A DNA stretch of 44,746 bases from Acidobacteriota bacterium (GTDB taxonomy: Bacteria; Acidobacteriota; Vicinamibacteria; Vicinamibacterales; UBA8438). The notes under the pieces were generated by a model that saw only the letters and a list, made by a program, of their open reading frames with translations, had not been told where the DNA came from and did no database searches. The DNA lies in NCBI GenBank assembly GCA_002726085.1, contig PBRZ01000067.1, positions 1 to 44,746 of the forward strand, given 5' to 3'. Positions 17,817 through 26,439 of the stretch are shown here, in pieces; position 1 is the stretch's first letter; each line of letters starts with the position of its first letter. The position numbers were made by a program, and so were the translations under genes.

Positions 17817-18170
17817 TCAGCGTCTCCGGGGGCGCTTGGCGTCGCGGTGCACCGCGGCCGCCGCCTCGAGCACCGGCAGAATCAAGCGGTCCTTCTTACG
17901 GCTTGCCGCGCGCTTGCGGGCGATGATTCGCTCCAAGGACAGCACCTTCACCTGCGTGCGGCCGATCGAGATATCCAGCGTGTGTGCAAGCTCCTCGTCG
18001 AAATCGTTCAGTCCGTCCATCGTGAGCACGATATCGAACAAGGCAACGCTACGCCCCGCAAGCATAGGGGGCGTGGAAGCGGTCGGCGCCACGTACACAC
18101 CGCCAACCCGACGATCATGAACTCCACGCGCTGTCGCACCAGCTCGCGCAGGAACCCTGTTCCTTCTCAG
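17817..18170 (-). pseudogene. Remnant of a nucleotidyltransferase (AbiEii/DUF6036-like)
   Basis: The conserved end of a nucleotidyltransferase-like protein is readable on this strand: ALFDIVLTMDGLNDFDEEL, then VKVLSLERIIARKRAASRKKD and LPVLEAAAAVHR. These resemble the C-terminal half of small nucleotidyltransferases such as AbiEii-type toxins and DUF6036 proteins. About 40 codons upstream, in a different frame, the N-terminal motif FLRELVRQRVEFMIVG appears (18120-18165). The stretch between, which should hold the catalytic Asp residues, is missing and the frames are shifted, so the gene is dead. A 178-residue frame extends to 18353, but its first half has no homology I can see. Confidence 0.6.
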
Positions 18171-18383
18171 TGAAGATCGAGGGCGCGGCCACGTAGCAGG
18201 CTCCGTCGTAATCGCTCCACCGGGTCCTCCCTCAGGAGGGCCAGGGTGTGCCAGACGTCTTCGAAAGCCGCACCGGGACTGCGCCTCACGTGACTCGAGC
18301 AGTGCTGGCGAATCAGGAGCAATCGCAAGCTCTACGCGCTCGAGGGTTGACATCCTGTCCGGCTATGCAGACACTCATATGTT

Positions 18384-18449
18384 ATGGCCAAAGGAGAGGG
18401 ACGGTCGGACATCCTGCAGGGCGCGCTCGACCGTCTGTCCGAAGGGTAG
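18384..18449 (+). pseudogene. PadR regulator stub (first 21 codons only)
   Basis: ATG 18384 opens a 21-codon frame whose first part, MAKGEGRSDILQGALD, is the typical PadR N-terminus. It then runs into an unrelated tail and a TAG at 18447. The rest of padR has been deleted, and the ADOP permease starts five bases later. TTGACA at 18347-18352 may be the old promoter -35 box. By analogy with 13667-16723 this locus was once a padR-ADOP operon. Confidence 0.7.
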
Positions 18450-18454
18450 TCCTC

Positions 18455-21169
18455 ATGTGGGTGCAAGTCGTGGATCTTGTCTCGCGCGTTCGGGACCTGC
18501 TGACGCGTCGGAAGACCGAGCGGGACCTCGACGCCGAGATCGAGATGCATCTCGATCTCCTCACCAGTAAGAACATCCGACGGGGGATGACAACCCGCGA
18601 AGCCCGTCGTGTGGCCCGGGTCGAGTTCGGCGGCGTGACCCAGGTCCAGCAGACACTCCGCGAACAGGCCGGGTTCCCGTGGCTGGAATCGACAGTTCAG
18701 GACATCGGCAGCGCCTTTCGCTATTTTCGACGCAACCGCGGGTTTGTCGCCGTCGCCATCGTGATTTTGGCGCTCGGGATCGGAGCGACGACCGCCGTGT
18801 TCAGCGTGAGTGAGACGTTGCTGCTCCGCCCACTTTCCTATCCCGCGAGCGACCGCCTGGTGGCGCTGCGAAGTGTCGGCACGATGAGCGACTACCCGTC
18901 CACGCGCGCGGCGCCGGGGGTGCTCGCCGACTGGCAACTCAACGCGACGTCGTTCGAGGCGATAGCCGGGTACCGCTGGGCGACCGTTGATGTGATCGAT
19001 GGCGCGCAGAGCGACCGGTTGAATGGGCTCCTCGTCACGCCAGAATTCTTCGACGTGTTCGGCGTGCCTGTTCGCGGACGTCCCTTTCTCGCCGAGGACC
19101 GAGGTGCCGACACGTTGATGCTCGGCAGCGAGGTTTGGCGCCGGCGTTTCAACGCGGACGACGCGCTCGTGGGAAGCACCGTCGATCTCCATATCCTCGA
19201 TCTCTCTCGCGTCGGTCCGACCCGACACACCGTTCTCGGTGTGGCGACGGCACCGGTTCGCTTTCCTCCGATCGAGGCAGATTTCCAGCTCGGAGTCTCC
19301 ACTGTCACCGACACGATCGACTTCTGGATGCCGCAGTTCGTCTCGCCGACCCAGTTGCGCGAGCCGAGCTCGAGGGACTCCTGGTTTGAGGTCGTCGCAC
19401 GGCTGCGCCCAGGCGTGACCCTCGCCGAGACGCAGACCGAGATGGACGGCATCGCCCGCCAACAGACGGAGCAATATCCGGAAACGAACCGGGGCCGGGA
19501 AATCCGGGTCGTGCCATTGCAGATGCATATGGCGGGTAAGTCGCGCAACGGCGTCTTGCTGCTGTCGGTCGGCACCGCCATGCTGCTGCTCATTGCCTGT
19601 GCGAATGTGGCGACGCTGCTGCTCGCGCGCGGCGTCGCACGTCGCCGCGAGGTGGCGATCCGCACGGCGCTCGGTGCGGCCAGGTGGAGAATCGTGCGGC
19701 AGTTTCTGATGGAAGCCGTCATCCTTGCTACGTGTGCCGGCCTGCTCGGCGTCTTGCTCGCGGCGTGGGCCATCAGCGTGGCGAAACCCTGGATGCCGCA
19801 GAGTCTGCCCGCACTCCAGGAGATGGGGATCAACGTGACGGTTCTGGTGTTCGCACTCACCAGTGCCGTCTTCACCGCGTGCATCACCGGCCTCGCGCCG
19901 GCTTTGCGATCCGCCCGGGCCGACGGCGCGCGACTGACCAGTATGGACGGACGCGGTGTCACTCCGGGCGGGTCGCATTCCCGCCTAGTCGGCGTGCTTG
20001 TCTCAGCCGAAGTCGCGCTTACGGTCGTCCTGCTCCTGGGGGCAGGGCTGTTGGTCCAGAGCGCCTTACGGGCCAGTCAGGTGGAGACTGGGTTCAACCC
20101 GGACAACGTGCTGACGATGACCGTCTCGCTGCCGCTCAACAAGTTCGGCTGGGACCACCACGCGGTCTTCGCGCGCGAGGTGATCGACGCGGTTCGGTCA
20201 CTCCCGTCGATCAGGGAGGCGGCGGTGGTGCAAGGTGTGCCGATGCGTGCCGGGAGCTTCCAATCTGATGGAGCGGGCACCATCGAAGGGTACGTGCCTG
20301 CGACCGACACCGAGGAGCTGACCTACCGGATCCGCGTCGTGAGCCCAGGCTACTTTGCCACTCTGGAAATTCCGATCGTCGCCGGCCGACCGTTCGAGGC
20401 GCGCGATGAGGAGGGAGCGCGTGGGGCGGCCCGCAGCATCCTGGTCAGCGACTCTTTCGCGAAGCGCTATTGGCCGGGGCAGGACCCGCTGGGGAGGCGC
20501 ATGACGTTTGGCGAAGCGTACCGGAACTGGATGATGACGGTGGTCGGGGTCGTGGGAGATGTTCAGTATGCGGGTCTCGAGATGGATCCGACCATCGACC
20601 TCTATATTCCTCAAGGCTTGTTCCCGCAAGCGGCGATCACCTTGATTGCGCGAACGAGGGGCGACGCACTCAACGAGGTGTCGGAAGTGCGGGAACGCAT
20701 TCTCGCCGTGGATTAGCACGCCTTCGTGACGGACATTCGCTCGATGGATCAGCTCATCGCCGGTTCGCTAGCCGAGCGTCGTGCTGGGACCCTCCTCGTC
20801 TCGGTGTTCGGGGCGATGGCCCTCGTGTTGGTCGTGGCCGGCGTCTATAGCGTCATCACGCAGGCGGTCGTCCAGCGCCGGCTCGAGCTCGCCATCCGGT
20901 CGGCGCTCGGTGCTGGACCATGGCGGGTTGTCGCGCTGGCGATGCGGACGGCGCTGCAGCCCGCCGCCGTCGGTATCGTGCTCGGCGCGTTGGCCGCGCT
21001 GGGGGTGACTCGCGTCATGACGTCATTACTCTTCGAGGTGCGCGCCTTGGACATCGTGACGTGGGCCGGAGCATGTGCTGCTCTTCTCACCGCCTGTATC
21101 GCGGCGGGATACCTACCTGGGCGACGCGCTGCTCGGATCGACCCGATGGCGGCGCTACGGACCGAGTAG
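18455..21169 (+). pseudogene. Second ADOP-type permease, interrupted by an in-frame amber codon
   Basis: An ADOP permease of 904 codons read through. Leader helix RRKTERDLDAEIEMHLDLL, ARRVARVEFGG, first membrane segment VAVAIVILALGIGATTAVFSV, MacB-type domain, and FtsX helices starting near ILLLSVGTAMLLLIACANVATLLLARG (in part). The frame meets TAG at 20714-20716 (codon 754) and continues in the same frame with HAFVTDIRSMDQLIAG and the last three membrane helices, ending GRRAARIDPMAALRTE. A single substitution, CAG to TAG, would explain it. ATG 18455 is chosen because it gives the family N-terminus. The upstream fragment (753 residues) lacks the final FtsX unit and would probably not function without readthrough. 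A sequencing error is possible. Confidence 0.85.
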
Positions 21170-21316
21170 TTTCGCCCCAGGCGCCAGGGTATGGCTCCGG
21201 TCAAGGAAACAGATCCTGCCTTGTCGCCAAGGGTGGAGTGAACCGTCGCGCGGGAGCCCGGCAGTGTCTGCGCTCGGTCGTGTACGTCAAGGGGTAGCGG
21301 CTCGCATGTCTACACC

Positions 21317-22351
21317 CTATCGCGACCCTTTCGTGGCGGCTTGTGCGGCGACAGCCTCTTGCGCCCGCGCGCCGGCGAGGATGTTCGGGATGGCGTAGTT
21401 TCCCTCGTGGCACGCGTACTCGTAGATCACGTAATCGGGCTCGGCCGTGAGCGGCATCGAGATCGTCCAGGGCTGCGTGTAGACATTCGGATCATCGACG
21501 GTGACCGTCCACATGATCGTGGTCCCCGACACTCGCTCGTACCTCTCGACCACGTGCATTCTCGTGCTCGTCGGGATGCCCTTCAGACGCCGACCTGCGC
21601 CACTCGTCGCGATCCAGCCGCGGTTGTGGAAGTTCCGCGTCTCGACCACGAGCACCTCGCCCTCCCAGTGCCCACGCGCGTCACCCATCCAGAGGCCGAT
21701 GCGGTCGTCGATGTGGGGACGGTCGGACAATGGAATGATCCGCAGGTCGTGAATCATCTCGTGCTGAAGCACGACGTAGTCCGGCGTCTGGACGATGCGG
21801 TGGGTGTTGTTGTAGCCGGCCGGGAGCATCGAGCCCGGGACACCCCGCGAGAGACACCGATCCAGGGTGCTCAGGTATTGATAGTGTTCCCCTTCGTGCG
21901 CAAGGCTGTACGCCCTGGCCTTCAACGCCCATGACTTGATCGGCGCCCGGCCGTTCGGCGGATCGACGATCAGCGAGGTCTGCCCGGTCGAGAGGACGGT
22001 GTCGCCCGAGTCGAGCCAGTAGCTCCCGTAGGCGCCGAGTTGGCCGCCAGCCTCGGTGCGTTGCGCGGGTGCGGCGTCCTGCGCTTGCAACAACAGGATC
22101 CGCTGCCGATTGGCCGCCGCCATTTCTTCATCAGTCAGGTAGGCTGGCCCCTCGGAATCGCGACGCTCCGTCGGCGTGATGGTCTTGTTCCCCCACAGGC
22201 CTTGGAGGTCCGGCTGGCCGTCAGGCGTGCGCGGCGTCGTCCAGGTGGGGTCGGCGATCCGCTCGACCTGGGCCGTAGCCGTCGGCGGGCCGACCAGCGT
22301 GCAGGTGAGGGCAATGACGGCCACGGTGAGCGATGTGATGCGTGTCGGCAT
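21317..22351 (-). CDS. Exported protein of unknown function (family also at 43621)
   Basis: A 344-residue exported protein with signal peptide TVAVIALTCTLVGPPTATAQ. It belongs to a family I know only as uncharacterised and common in Acidobacteriota. Conserved features shared with the paralogue at 43621-44625 include RTPDGQPDLQGLWGNKTITP, AYLTDEEMAA, DRCLSRGVPGSMLPAGYNN, VVLQHEMIHDLRIIPL, WEGEVLVVETRNFHNRG, and the C-terminal YEYACHEGNYAIPNILAGAR. Several conserved His/Glu residues (HEMIH, CHEGNY) suggest metal binding, but no activity is known. The ATG at 22351 gives the signal peptide directly. It is divergent from the amidohydrolase gene. Confidence 0.75.
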   Translation of the reverse strand: MPTRITSLTVAVIALTCTLVGPPTATAQVERIADPTWTTPRTPDGQPDLQGLWGNKTITPTERRDSEGPAYLTDEEMAAANRQRILLLQAQDAAPAQRTEAGGQLGAYGSYWLDSGDTVLSTGQTSLIVDPPNGRAPIKSWALKARAYSLAHEGEHYQYLSTLDRCLSRGVPGSMLPAGYNNTHRIVQTPDYVVLQHEMIHDLRIIPLSDRPHIDDRIGLWMGDARGHWEGEVLVVETRNFHNRGWIATSGAGRRLKGIPTSTRMHVVERYERVSGTTIMWTVTVDDPNVYTQPWTISMPLTAEPDYVIYEYACHEGNYAIPNILAGARAQEAVAAQAATKGSR

Positions 22352-22554
22352 CGAACAACTCCTTCCGCGTCAAGTGACGCGCTGCCCGCGTAAGGTCCTT
22401 TGCATTACGGGGGGCTGCGAACAAGAATCTTACACCCCAACAGGCGCGAGACTCGCCCCGGCCTTGACCTCGACCCTCAGTGGGGGCATTCTCGGCACGA
22501 CGGGTTCGATTGGGGCGGTCATCCTGATTGCTCCGTGCTCTTGAGAGGTTCTTG

Positions 22555-23925
22555 ATGAGACGACTTCATGTGCTGGCGTTTGGGCTGGCCCTGACCCTGA
22601 CTGGTTGTGGAGAGAGCGCGGCGCCTGTCGTCGAGCCCGGCGGACTGGCGCTCGTCGGGGGACAGCTGATAGACGGGACTGGTGCCGCGCCTGTTGCGGA
22701 TTCGGTCGTCGTGATCCGTGATGGACGGATAGCGAGGGCCGGATCCCGGGGTGCCACTGCTGTTCCCGCCGGAGCCGAGGTGATTGACGTCACCGGCAAG
22801 ACCATCATTCCCGGTCTGGTGAACCTGCACGTGCACTATCGCGAGGGACCGGAGGAAATCCAGCGTCAATTCCAGTCGCAGCTCTACTACGGTGTGACCA
22901 CCGCTCGGAGCATCGGCAGTGACTCACCCGAGCGAGTCGCGTTCCTGCTGGAGGCCAATGCCGGTCGACCCGACTTCCCCCGGGCCTACACCGCGGGCCT
23001 GGGATTCTCACGTCCCGGCGGATTCAACGCCGCCGGTCGGAATGCCCCCGAGACCGAAGAGGAAGCGCGGGCGCTGGTGCGGGACCAGATCGCGCTGGGC
23101 GTGCATTTCATCAAGATGTGGGTCAACGCGGTCCCGGAGCCAGGCCTGAAGATCGTCCCCGAGATCCGGACCGCCATCATCGACGAAGCGATCCAGAACG
23201 GCGCCATCCCGGTTGCCCACATCGATGACGAAGTCGATGGTCGCCAGCTGGTCGAGGCTGGTTTGCGGGACTTGCTACACAGCACCGTGTTGACCTTCGG
23301 TCCCGGAGCCGGTGTGCCGGTCGACGATCCCGACCCGTCGCAGGAATTCATCCAGATGTGCCTCGACAACGGCGTGTCGTTCACCCCTACGCTGTCGATC
23401 GTCCAAGGCAACTGGCACTTCGCCGAGCATCCGGAGCTGCTGGATGACCCGGCGTTGCGTGCCGCGTTCGACACCTACAATCCAGATGCGCTGGCCGGAT
23501 GGGACGACCCGGCACGCAGGGCGGGCGTGGTCGACGCGCCGGGATTCGAGGACCGCAAGGCCGCGTTCCGACAGGTGCAGGACTTCGTCAAGACGATGCA
23601 CGACGCCGGGGTCAAGATCGCGCTGGGGAATGATGCCGGGACCCCGAACGTGCCGTTCGGCTGGGGCATGCACCACGAGATGGAGCTGTATGTCGAGGCC
23701 GGTCTGACCCCGATGGATGCGATCGTCGCGGCCACGGCGACCGGCGCCGGGCAGATGCCTCCGGTGGGTGAGGCTGACTTCGGGACACTCGAGGCCGGCA
23801 AGGTCGCCGATCTTCTCGTGCTCAATGCCGATCCCCTGGTCGACATCCGGAACACGTTGGACATTGACCAGGTCATGCGGCTCGGCGAGTGGGTCGAGCG
23901 TGGGGGGGTGCTGTCAACTCCCTAG
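22555..23925 (+). CDS. Amidohydrolase family lipoprotein (imidazolonepropionase-like)
   Basis: A metal-dependent hydrolase of 456 residues. The ATG at 22555 follows GAGAGG and gives a lipoprotein signal ending LTGC (Cys18). The amidohydrolase barrel is complete: N-terminal beta-sandwich (LVGGQLIDGTGAAPVADSVV), metal ligands HVH in PGLVNLHVHYREG, GVTTARS, the lysine in HFIKMWVNA, histidines in PVAHIDDEVDG and DLLHSTVL, and the aspartate in KIALGNDAGTPNVPFG. The C-terminal AGKVADLLVLNADPLVDI closes the sandwich. Such exported members act on cyclic amides, dipeptides (prolidase-like) or lactams. The substrate here is not determined. It is monocistronic, divergent from the unknown exported gene. 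Confidence 0.9.
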   Translation: MRRLHVLAFGLALTLTGCGESAAPVVEPGGLALVGGQLIDGTGAAPVADSVVVIRDGRIARAGSRGATAVPAGAEVIDVTGKTIIPGLVNLHVHYREGPEEIQRQFQSQLYYGVTTARSIGSDSPERVAFLLEANAGRPDFPRAYTAGLGFSRPGGFNAAGRNAPETEEEARALVRDQIALGVHFIKMWVNAVPEPGLKIVPEIRTAIIDEAIQNGAIPVAHIDDEVDGRQLVEAGLRDLLHSTVLTFGPGAGVPVDDPDPSQEFIQMCLDNGVSFTPTLSIVQGNWHFAEHPELLDDPALRAAFDTYNPDALAGWDDPARRAGVVDAPGFEDRKAAFRQVQDFVKTMHDAGVKIALGNDAGTPNVPFGWGMHHEMELYVEAGLTPMDAIVAATATGAGQMPPVGEADFGTLEAGKVADLLVLNADPLVDIRNTLDIDQVMRLGEWVERGGVLSTP

Positions 23926-24062
23926 TCGATGGCGCACACGCTGACGAGCTCGAACACGAACGGGTTGACGGCACGCCGGCTGGGGACGCGATCTACGGGT
24001 CCGTGGCGGAGCGGGGGACGTCAGAACAGGCGATCGCGGCAATCACGATGAGCCAACAGGAA

Positions 24063-24143
24063 TGGGCCGGAGGTGGGGGTCGAACCCACACGAAGCGTAA
24101 GCTCCACGGGATCTTGAGTCCTCCGCGGGCGCTGAGAACCGGC
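24063..24143 (-). tRNA. tRNA-Leu(CAA)-like element, copy A, probably degenerate
   Basis: On the minus strand the 3' half is a good tRNA-Leu: a loop CTCAAGA with anticodon CAA (24114-24116), a long variable arm (GGAGC paired with GCTTC), a T-arm with a perfect GTGGG/CCCAC stem and loop TTCGACC (24073-24089), an acceptor strand CTCCGGC, and CCA. The discriminator base is missing before CCA. The 5' half has GCCGG, which can pair with the acceptor, but no canonical D-arm, and the anticodon stem has only three pairs. Probably a pseudogene or tRNA-derived repeat. Homology with copy B continues past its 5' end through the promoter element to about 24199. Confidence 0.5.
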
Positions 24144-24160
24144 CTGCCGATATAATCCAA
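24133..24160 (+). promoter_or_regulatory. Conserved 28-base promoter element, copy 2
   Basis: TATAAT at 24151-24156 in the context CTGCCGATATAATCCAA, identical in 27 of 28 positions to the element at 30240-30267. It overlaps the 5' end of the antisense tRNA-like copy A and points toward the SMP-30-like gene. The predicted start near 24163 gives a leader of about 130 bases with a CCCTC/GAGGG hairpin at 24164-24180. Confidence 0.65.
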
Positions 24161-24241
24161 CGACCCTCGCAAGTAGAGGGCTATCAGTCCCGGTACCGGC
24201 CTCGGGCACCAACCGTCACCTCGCTCCTTGGGGAGGGCGGC

Positions 24242-24298
24242 ATGCGACCCGTTGTTGCGGACCGGCCGGATCCTGAACGAGGGGGTGGCAGGTCATGA
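24242..24298 (+). CDS. Possible 18-residue leader peptide
   Basis: A short frame starts at ATG 24242 behind a strong Shine-Dalgarno (GGGGAGGGCGGC). It runs 18 codons (MRPVVADRPDPERGG and three more) and its TGA overlaps the ATG of the next gene as ATGA. This layout permits translational coupling or attenuation. It could also be chance in GC-rich DNA, since the peptide has no recognisable regulatory codon run. Confidence 0.35.
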   Translation: MRPVVADRPDPERGGGRS

Positions 24299-25296
24299 GA
24301 GCACTGACGCTACTGGGGCTGTCGTGTGCGTTGTCGATGTGCCTTGGACTCGCCGCACAGAACGCCGCGGCGTGCGACGCGGTAGGGGAAATCAACTTCA
24401 TCTGCGACGTCATCAGTCCCGAAGACCTGGCCATCGTTCCCGGCGAGCAGTGGATCATCGCCTCGGGCGACCAGGAGGGTGGTCGGATCCAGCTCGTCAA
24501 TGTGCGGGACAAGACCGCGACCGTCCTGTTTCCAACACCCACACGGATCGAGCGGCTCGACGCCGCGACCTACCCGACCTGTCCTGGTCCGATTGACCCG
24601 CAGGAGGGCGATGACTTCAGGGCGCACGGTCTCTATCTCACTGCCGGGTCGGGCGGAGTCCATACGCTGCATGTCGTCCACCATGGGTTCCGGGAGTCGA
24701 TCGAGGTGTTCGAGGTGGATGCCCGCGGGACCTCGCCAACGCTGACCTGGGTCGGCTGCGCGGTGGCTCCGGATCCGCTCGGGCTGAACTCGGTAGTGGC
24801 GCTGCCCGAGGGAGGCTTTGTGGCCACGAGCCCGCGGACGGGAGACGTCTGGGAGTGGCAGGCCGACTCTGGCTGGCTGCTGGTACCCGGGAGCGAAGAC
24901 ACCGTGCCGAATGGCCTGGAGATATCGAGCGATGGGCGATGGCTCTACGTGGCCGGGTTCGCGGAGGCCAAGGTGACTCGACTGTCGCGCGGACAGACCC
25001 CCGTGCAGAAGGAGGTCGTCGCACTGGGTTTCCGGCCTGACAACCTGCGGATGTCACTCGACGGCTCGGTGATATTCGCGGCGGGCCCAGGCAACATACA
25101 GACACCGCGAGACGTGTCGGTGGAAACGTCCAACGTGGCGACGATCGACCTGCGGACGGTGGACGTGCAGCCGATCTTTCAGCACCCGTTCATCGACGGG
25201 TTCGCCGCGAGCACCACGGCCATTCAGATTGGAAGCGAGATGTGGCTTGGAACGTATCGCGGGGAGCGGATCGCGTATTTTTCGCGGCGAGAGTAG
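24295..25296 (+). CDS. SMP-30/gluconolactonase-like beta-propeller protein, exported
   Basis: A 333-residue exported protein, signal peptide LLGLSCALSMCLGLAAQ. The mature chain is a six-bladed propeller of the SMP-30/strictosidine-synthase/arylesterase group: PEDLAIVPGEQWIIASG, FRAHGLYL, LHVVHHGFRESIEVFEVD (an arylesterase-like blade), PLGLNSVVALPEGGFVAT, VPNGLEISSDGRWLYVAGF, and FRPDNLRMSLDGSVIFAAG. Acidic and Asn residues at blade starts are the usual calcium/active-site positions. Likely a periplasmic lactonase or esterase; the substrate is unknown. It lies upstream of an esterase remnant and the cytochrome/PQQ operon but has its own promoter. Confidence 0.8.
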   Translation: MRALTLLGLSCALSMCLGLAAQNAAACDAVGEINFICDVISPEDLAIVPGEQWIIASGDQEGGRIQLVNVRDKTATVLFPTPTRIERLDAATYPTCPGPIDPQEGDDFRAHGLYLTAGSGGVHTLHVVHHGFRESIEVFEVDARGTSPTLTWVGCAVAPDPLGLNSVVALPEGGFVATSPRTGDVWEWQADSGWLLVPGSEDTVPNGLEISSDGRWLYVAGFAEAKVTRLSRGQTPVQKEVVALGFRPDNLRMSLDGSVIFAAGPGNIQTPRDVSVETSNVATIDLRTVDVQPIFQHPFIDGFAASTTAIQIGSEMWLGTYRGERIAYFSRRE

Positions 25297-25324
25297 AGCC
25301 AGTCAAGAGATTGATGAACTAGAC

Positions 25325-25569
25325 ATGAAGATCGGCATAGGCGTTGTTTGTTCACTCCCTGTCGTACTGCTCGGCATCGCGGCCTGTGGTGAAAGCCCCG
25401 CGTCCGATGGGTGATGGCTAGCGAGCGCACTGCCGCAGCCCTCAGCGCCAAGGGCTACAACTATCGTTATGTCTTCAGTCGTGCGACCAACCACTGCGAT
25501 CGGCGTGTCTTCGACCAGACCCTGGCCGACACCTTGGTCTGGACGTGGCGCGGCTACGTCGCCGACTAG
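25325..25569 (+). pseudogene. Esterase remnant: lipoprotein signal plus C-terminus, middle deleted
   Basis: ATG 25325 opens a 29-codon frame that is a lipoprotein signal (LPVVLLGIAACGES) and ends TGA at 25412-25414. Overlapping it, ATG 25414 opens 51 codons ending at 25569. These read like the C-terminus of a Fes/enterochelin-esterase-type alpha/beta hydrolase: AAALSAKGYNYRYVFSR, a conserved His-type position (NHCDR), and a final TLVWTWRGYVAD. The whole catalytic middle is absent. It is best explained as one gene with a large internal deletion and a frame change. Expression as two tiny peptides cannot be excluded. Confidence 0.6.
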
Positions 25570-25599
25570 GGCCGGAATCCGTTCCCGGTGTGGCGCAGG

Positions 25600-25605
25600 T
25601 ATAAT
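25600..25605 (+). promoter_or_regulatory. -10 box of the cytochrome c / PQQ dehydrogenase operon
   Basis: A perfect TATAAT in the context GCAGGTATAATCGG, 18 bases before ATG 25624. The predicted start near 25612 gives a leader of only about 12 bases with no Shine-Dalgarno, so the operon is nearly leaderless. The hexamer also decides against the earlier in-frame start at 25588. Confidence 0.55.
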
Positions 25606-25623
25606 CGGGTTCTCCATCTAGCG

Positions 25624-26439
25624 ATGCCTTCCCAATCAGGTGCTCTGCTCGGTCCGGTCGTCCTCACCCAGCCTCGGATATGGTCGAGGGCGACGGGGCG
25701 GGCGGTTGCTGTGGGCACCGTCATCGTTGCGCTCTGGGCTCCCACCAGCGTGGCTCAGACGGGTGAGTTGGAGCAGGGCCGGCGACTCTACGAGAGCCTC
25801 TGCGGAAGCTGTCACGGACCGCTGGGAAATGGCGGCCGGGGCGCGAATCTGGCGCAGCCGCAGCTGCGCCGTGCAACCGACGATCAGGCACTGTCGAACA
25901 TCATTCGTCGTGGCATACGCGGCACCGAGATGCCGGGCTCACCTCTCACACCCAGCCAGCTAGCGAGTGTCGCGGCCTACGTGAAGACACTCGGTCGGGT
26001 CGCGCCCGAGGACATCCCGGGTGACCGTGGCCGGGGGGAAGCTGTCTATGCCGGGCTCGACTGTGTGCGGTGTCACACCATGGGGAGCCGCGGGGGCATC
26101 GTCGGTCCTCCTCTCGATGACATCGGCGCGCGCCGCAGCGCCGCCCACCTGCGAGAGGCGCTGCTCGCGCCCGAGGCATCCGTGCCCAGAGGGTTCCTCC
26201 AGCTGAGGGTCGTCACCCGGGACGGCCGTGTCTTCAACGGGATCAGGGTGAATGAAGACGGGTTCTCGATCCAGTTCAGGGACCTCTCGGGTCGTGTTCA
26301 CTCGTTCTGGAAGGACGAGCTCGAACTGTTCGAACACCAGTGGCGGCGCTCGCCGATGCCGAGCTACGACGGACGACTGAACGCGGCGCAGACGGATGAC
26401 CTCGTCGCGTATCTGGTCTCGCTTGTAGGTGCCCCATGA
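25624..26439 (+). CDS. Di-heme cytochrome c with TIGR02603-type heme domain
   Basis: A 271-residue exported c-type cytochrome. A signal segment (AVAVGTVIVALWAPTSVAQ) precedes a first heme site C60-GSC-H64, with distal GTEMPGSPL giving the Met ligand. A second heme site, C148-VRC-H152, lies in a domain like the planctomycete/acidobacterial TIGR02603 heme-binding family: GGIVGPPLDDIGARRSAAHL, ALLAPEASVPRGF, TRDGRVFNGIRVNEDGFSI, SPMPSYDGRLNAAQTDDLVAYL. Its stop overlaps the start of the PQQ dehydrogenase (ATGA), so it most likely accepts electrons from that enzyme in the periplasm. Confidence 0.88.
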   Translation: MPSQSGALLGPVVLTQPRIWSRATGRAVAVGTVIVALWAPTSVAQTGELEQGRRLYESLCGSCHGPLGNGGRGANLAQPQLRRATDDQALSNIIRRGIRGTEMPGSPLTPSQLASVAAYVKTLGRVAPEDIPGDRGRGEAVYAGLDCVRCHTMGSRGGIVGPPLDDIGARRSAAHLREALLAPEASVPRGFLQLRVVTRDGRVFNGIRVNEDGFSIQFRDLSGRVHSFWKDELELFEHQWRRSPMPSYDGRLNAAQTDDLVAYLVSLVGAP

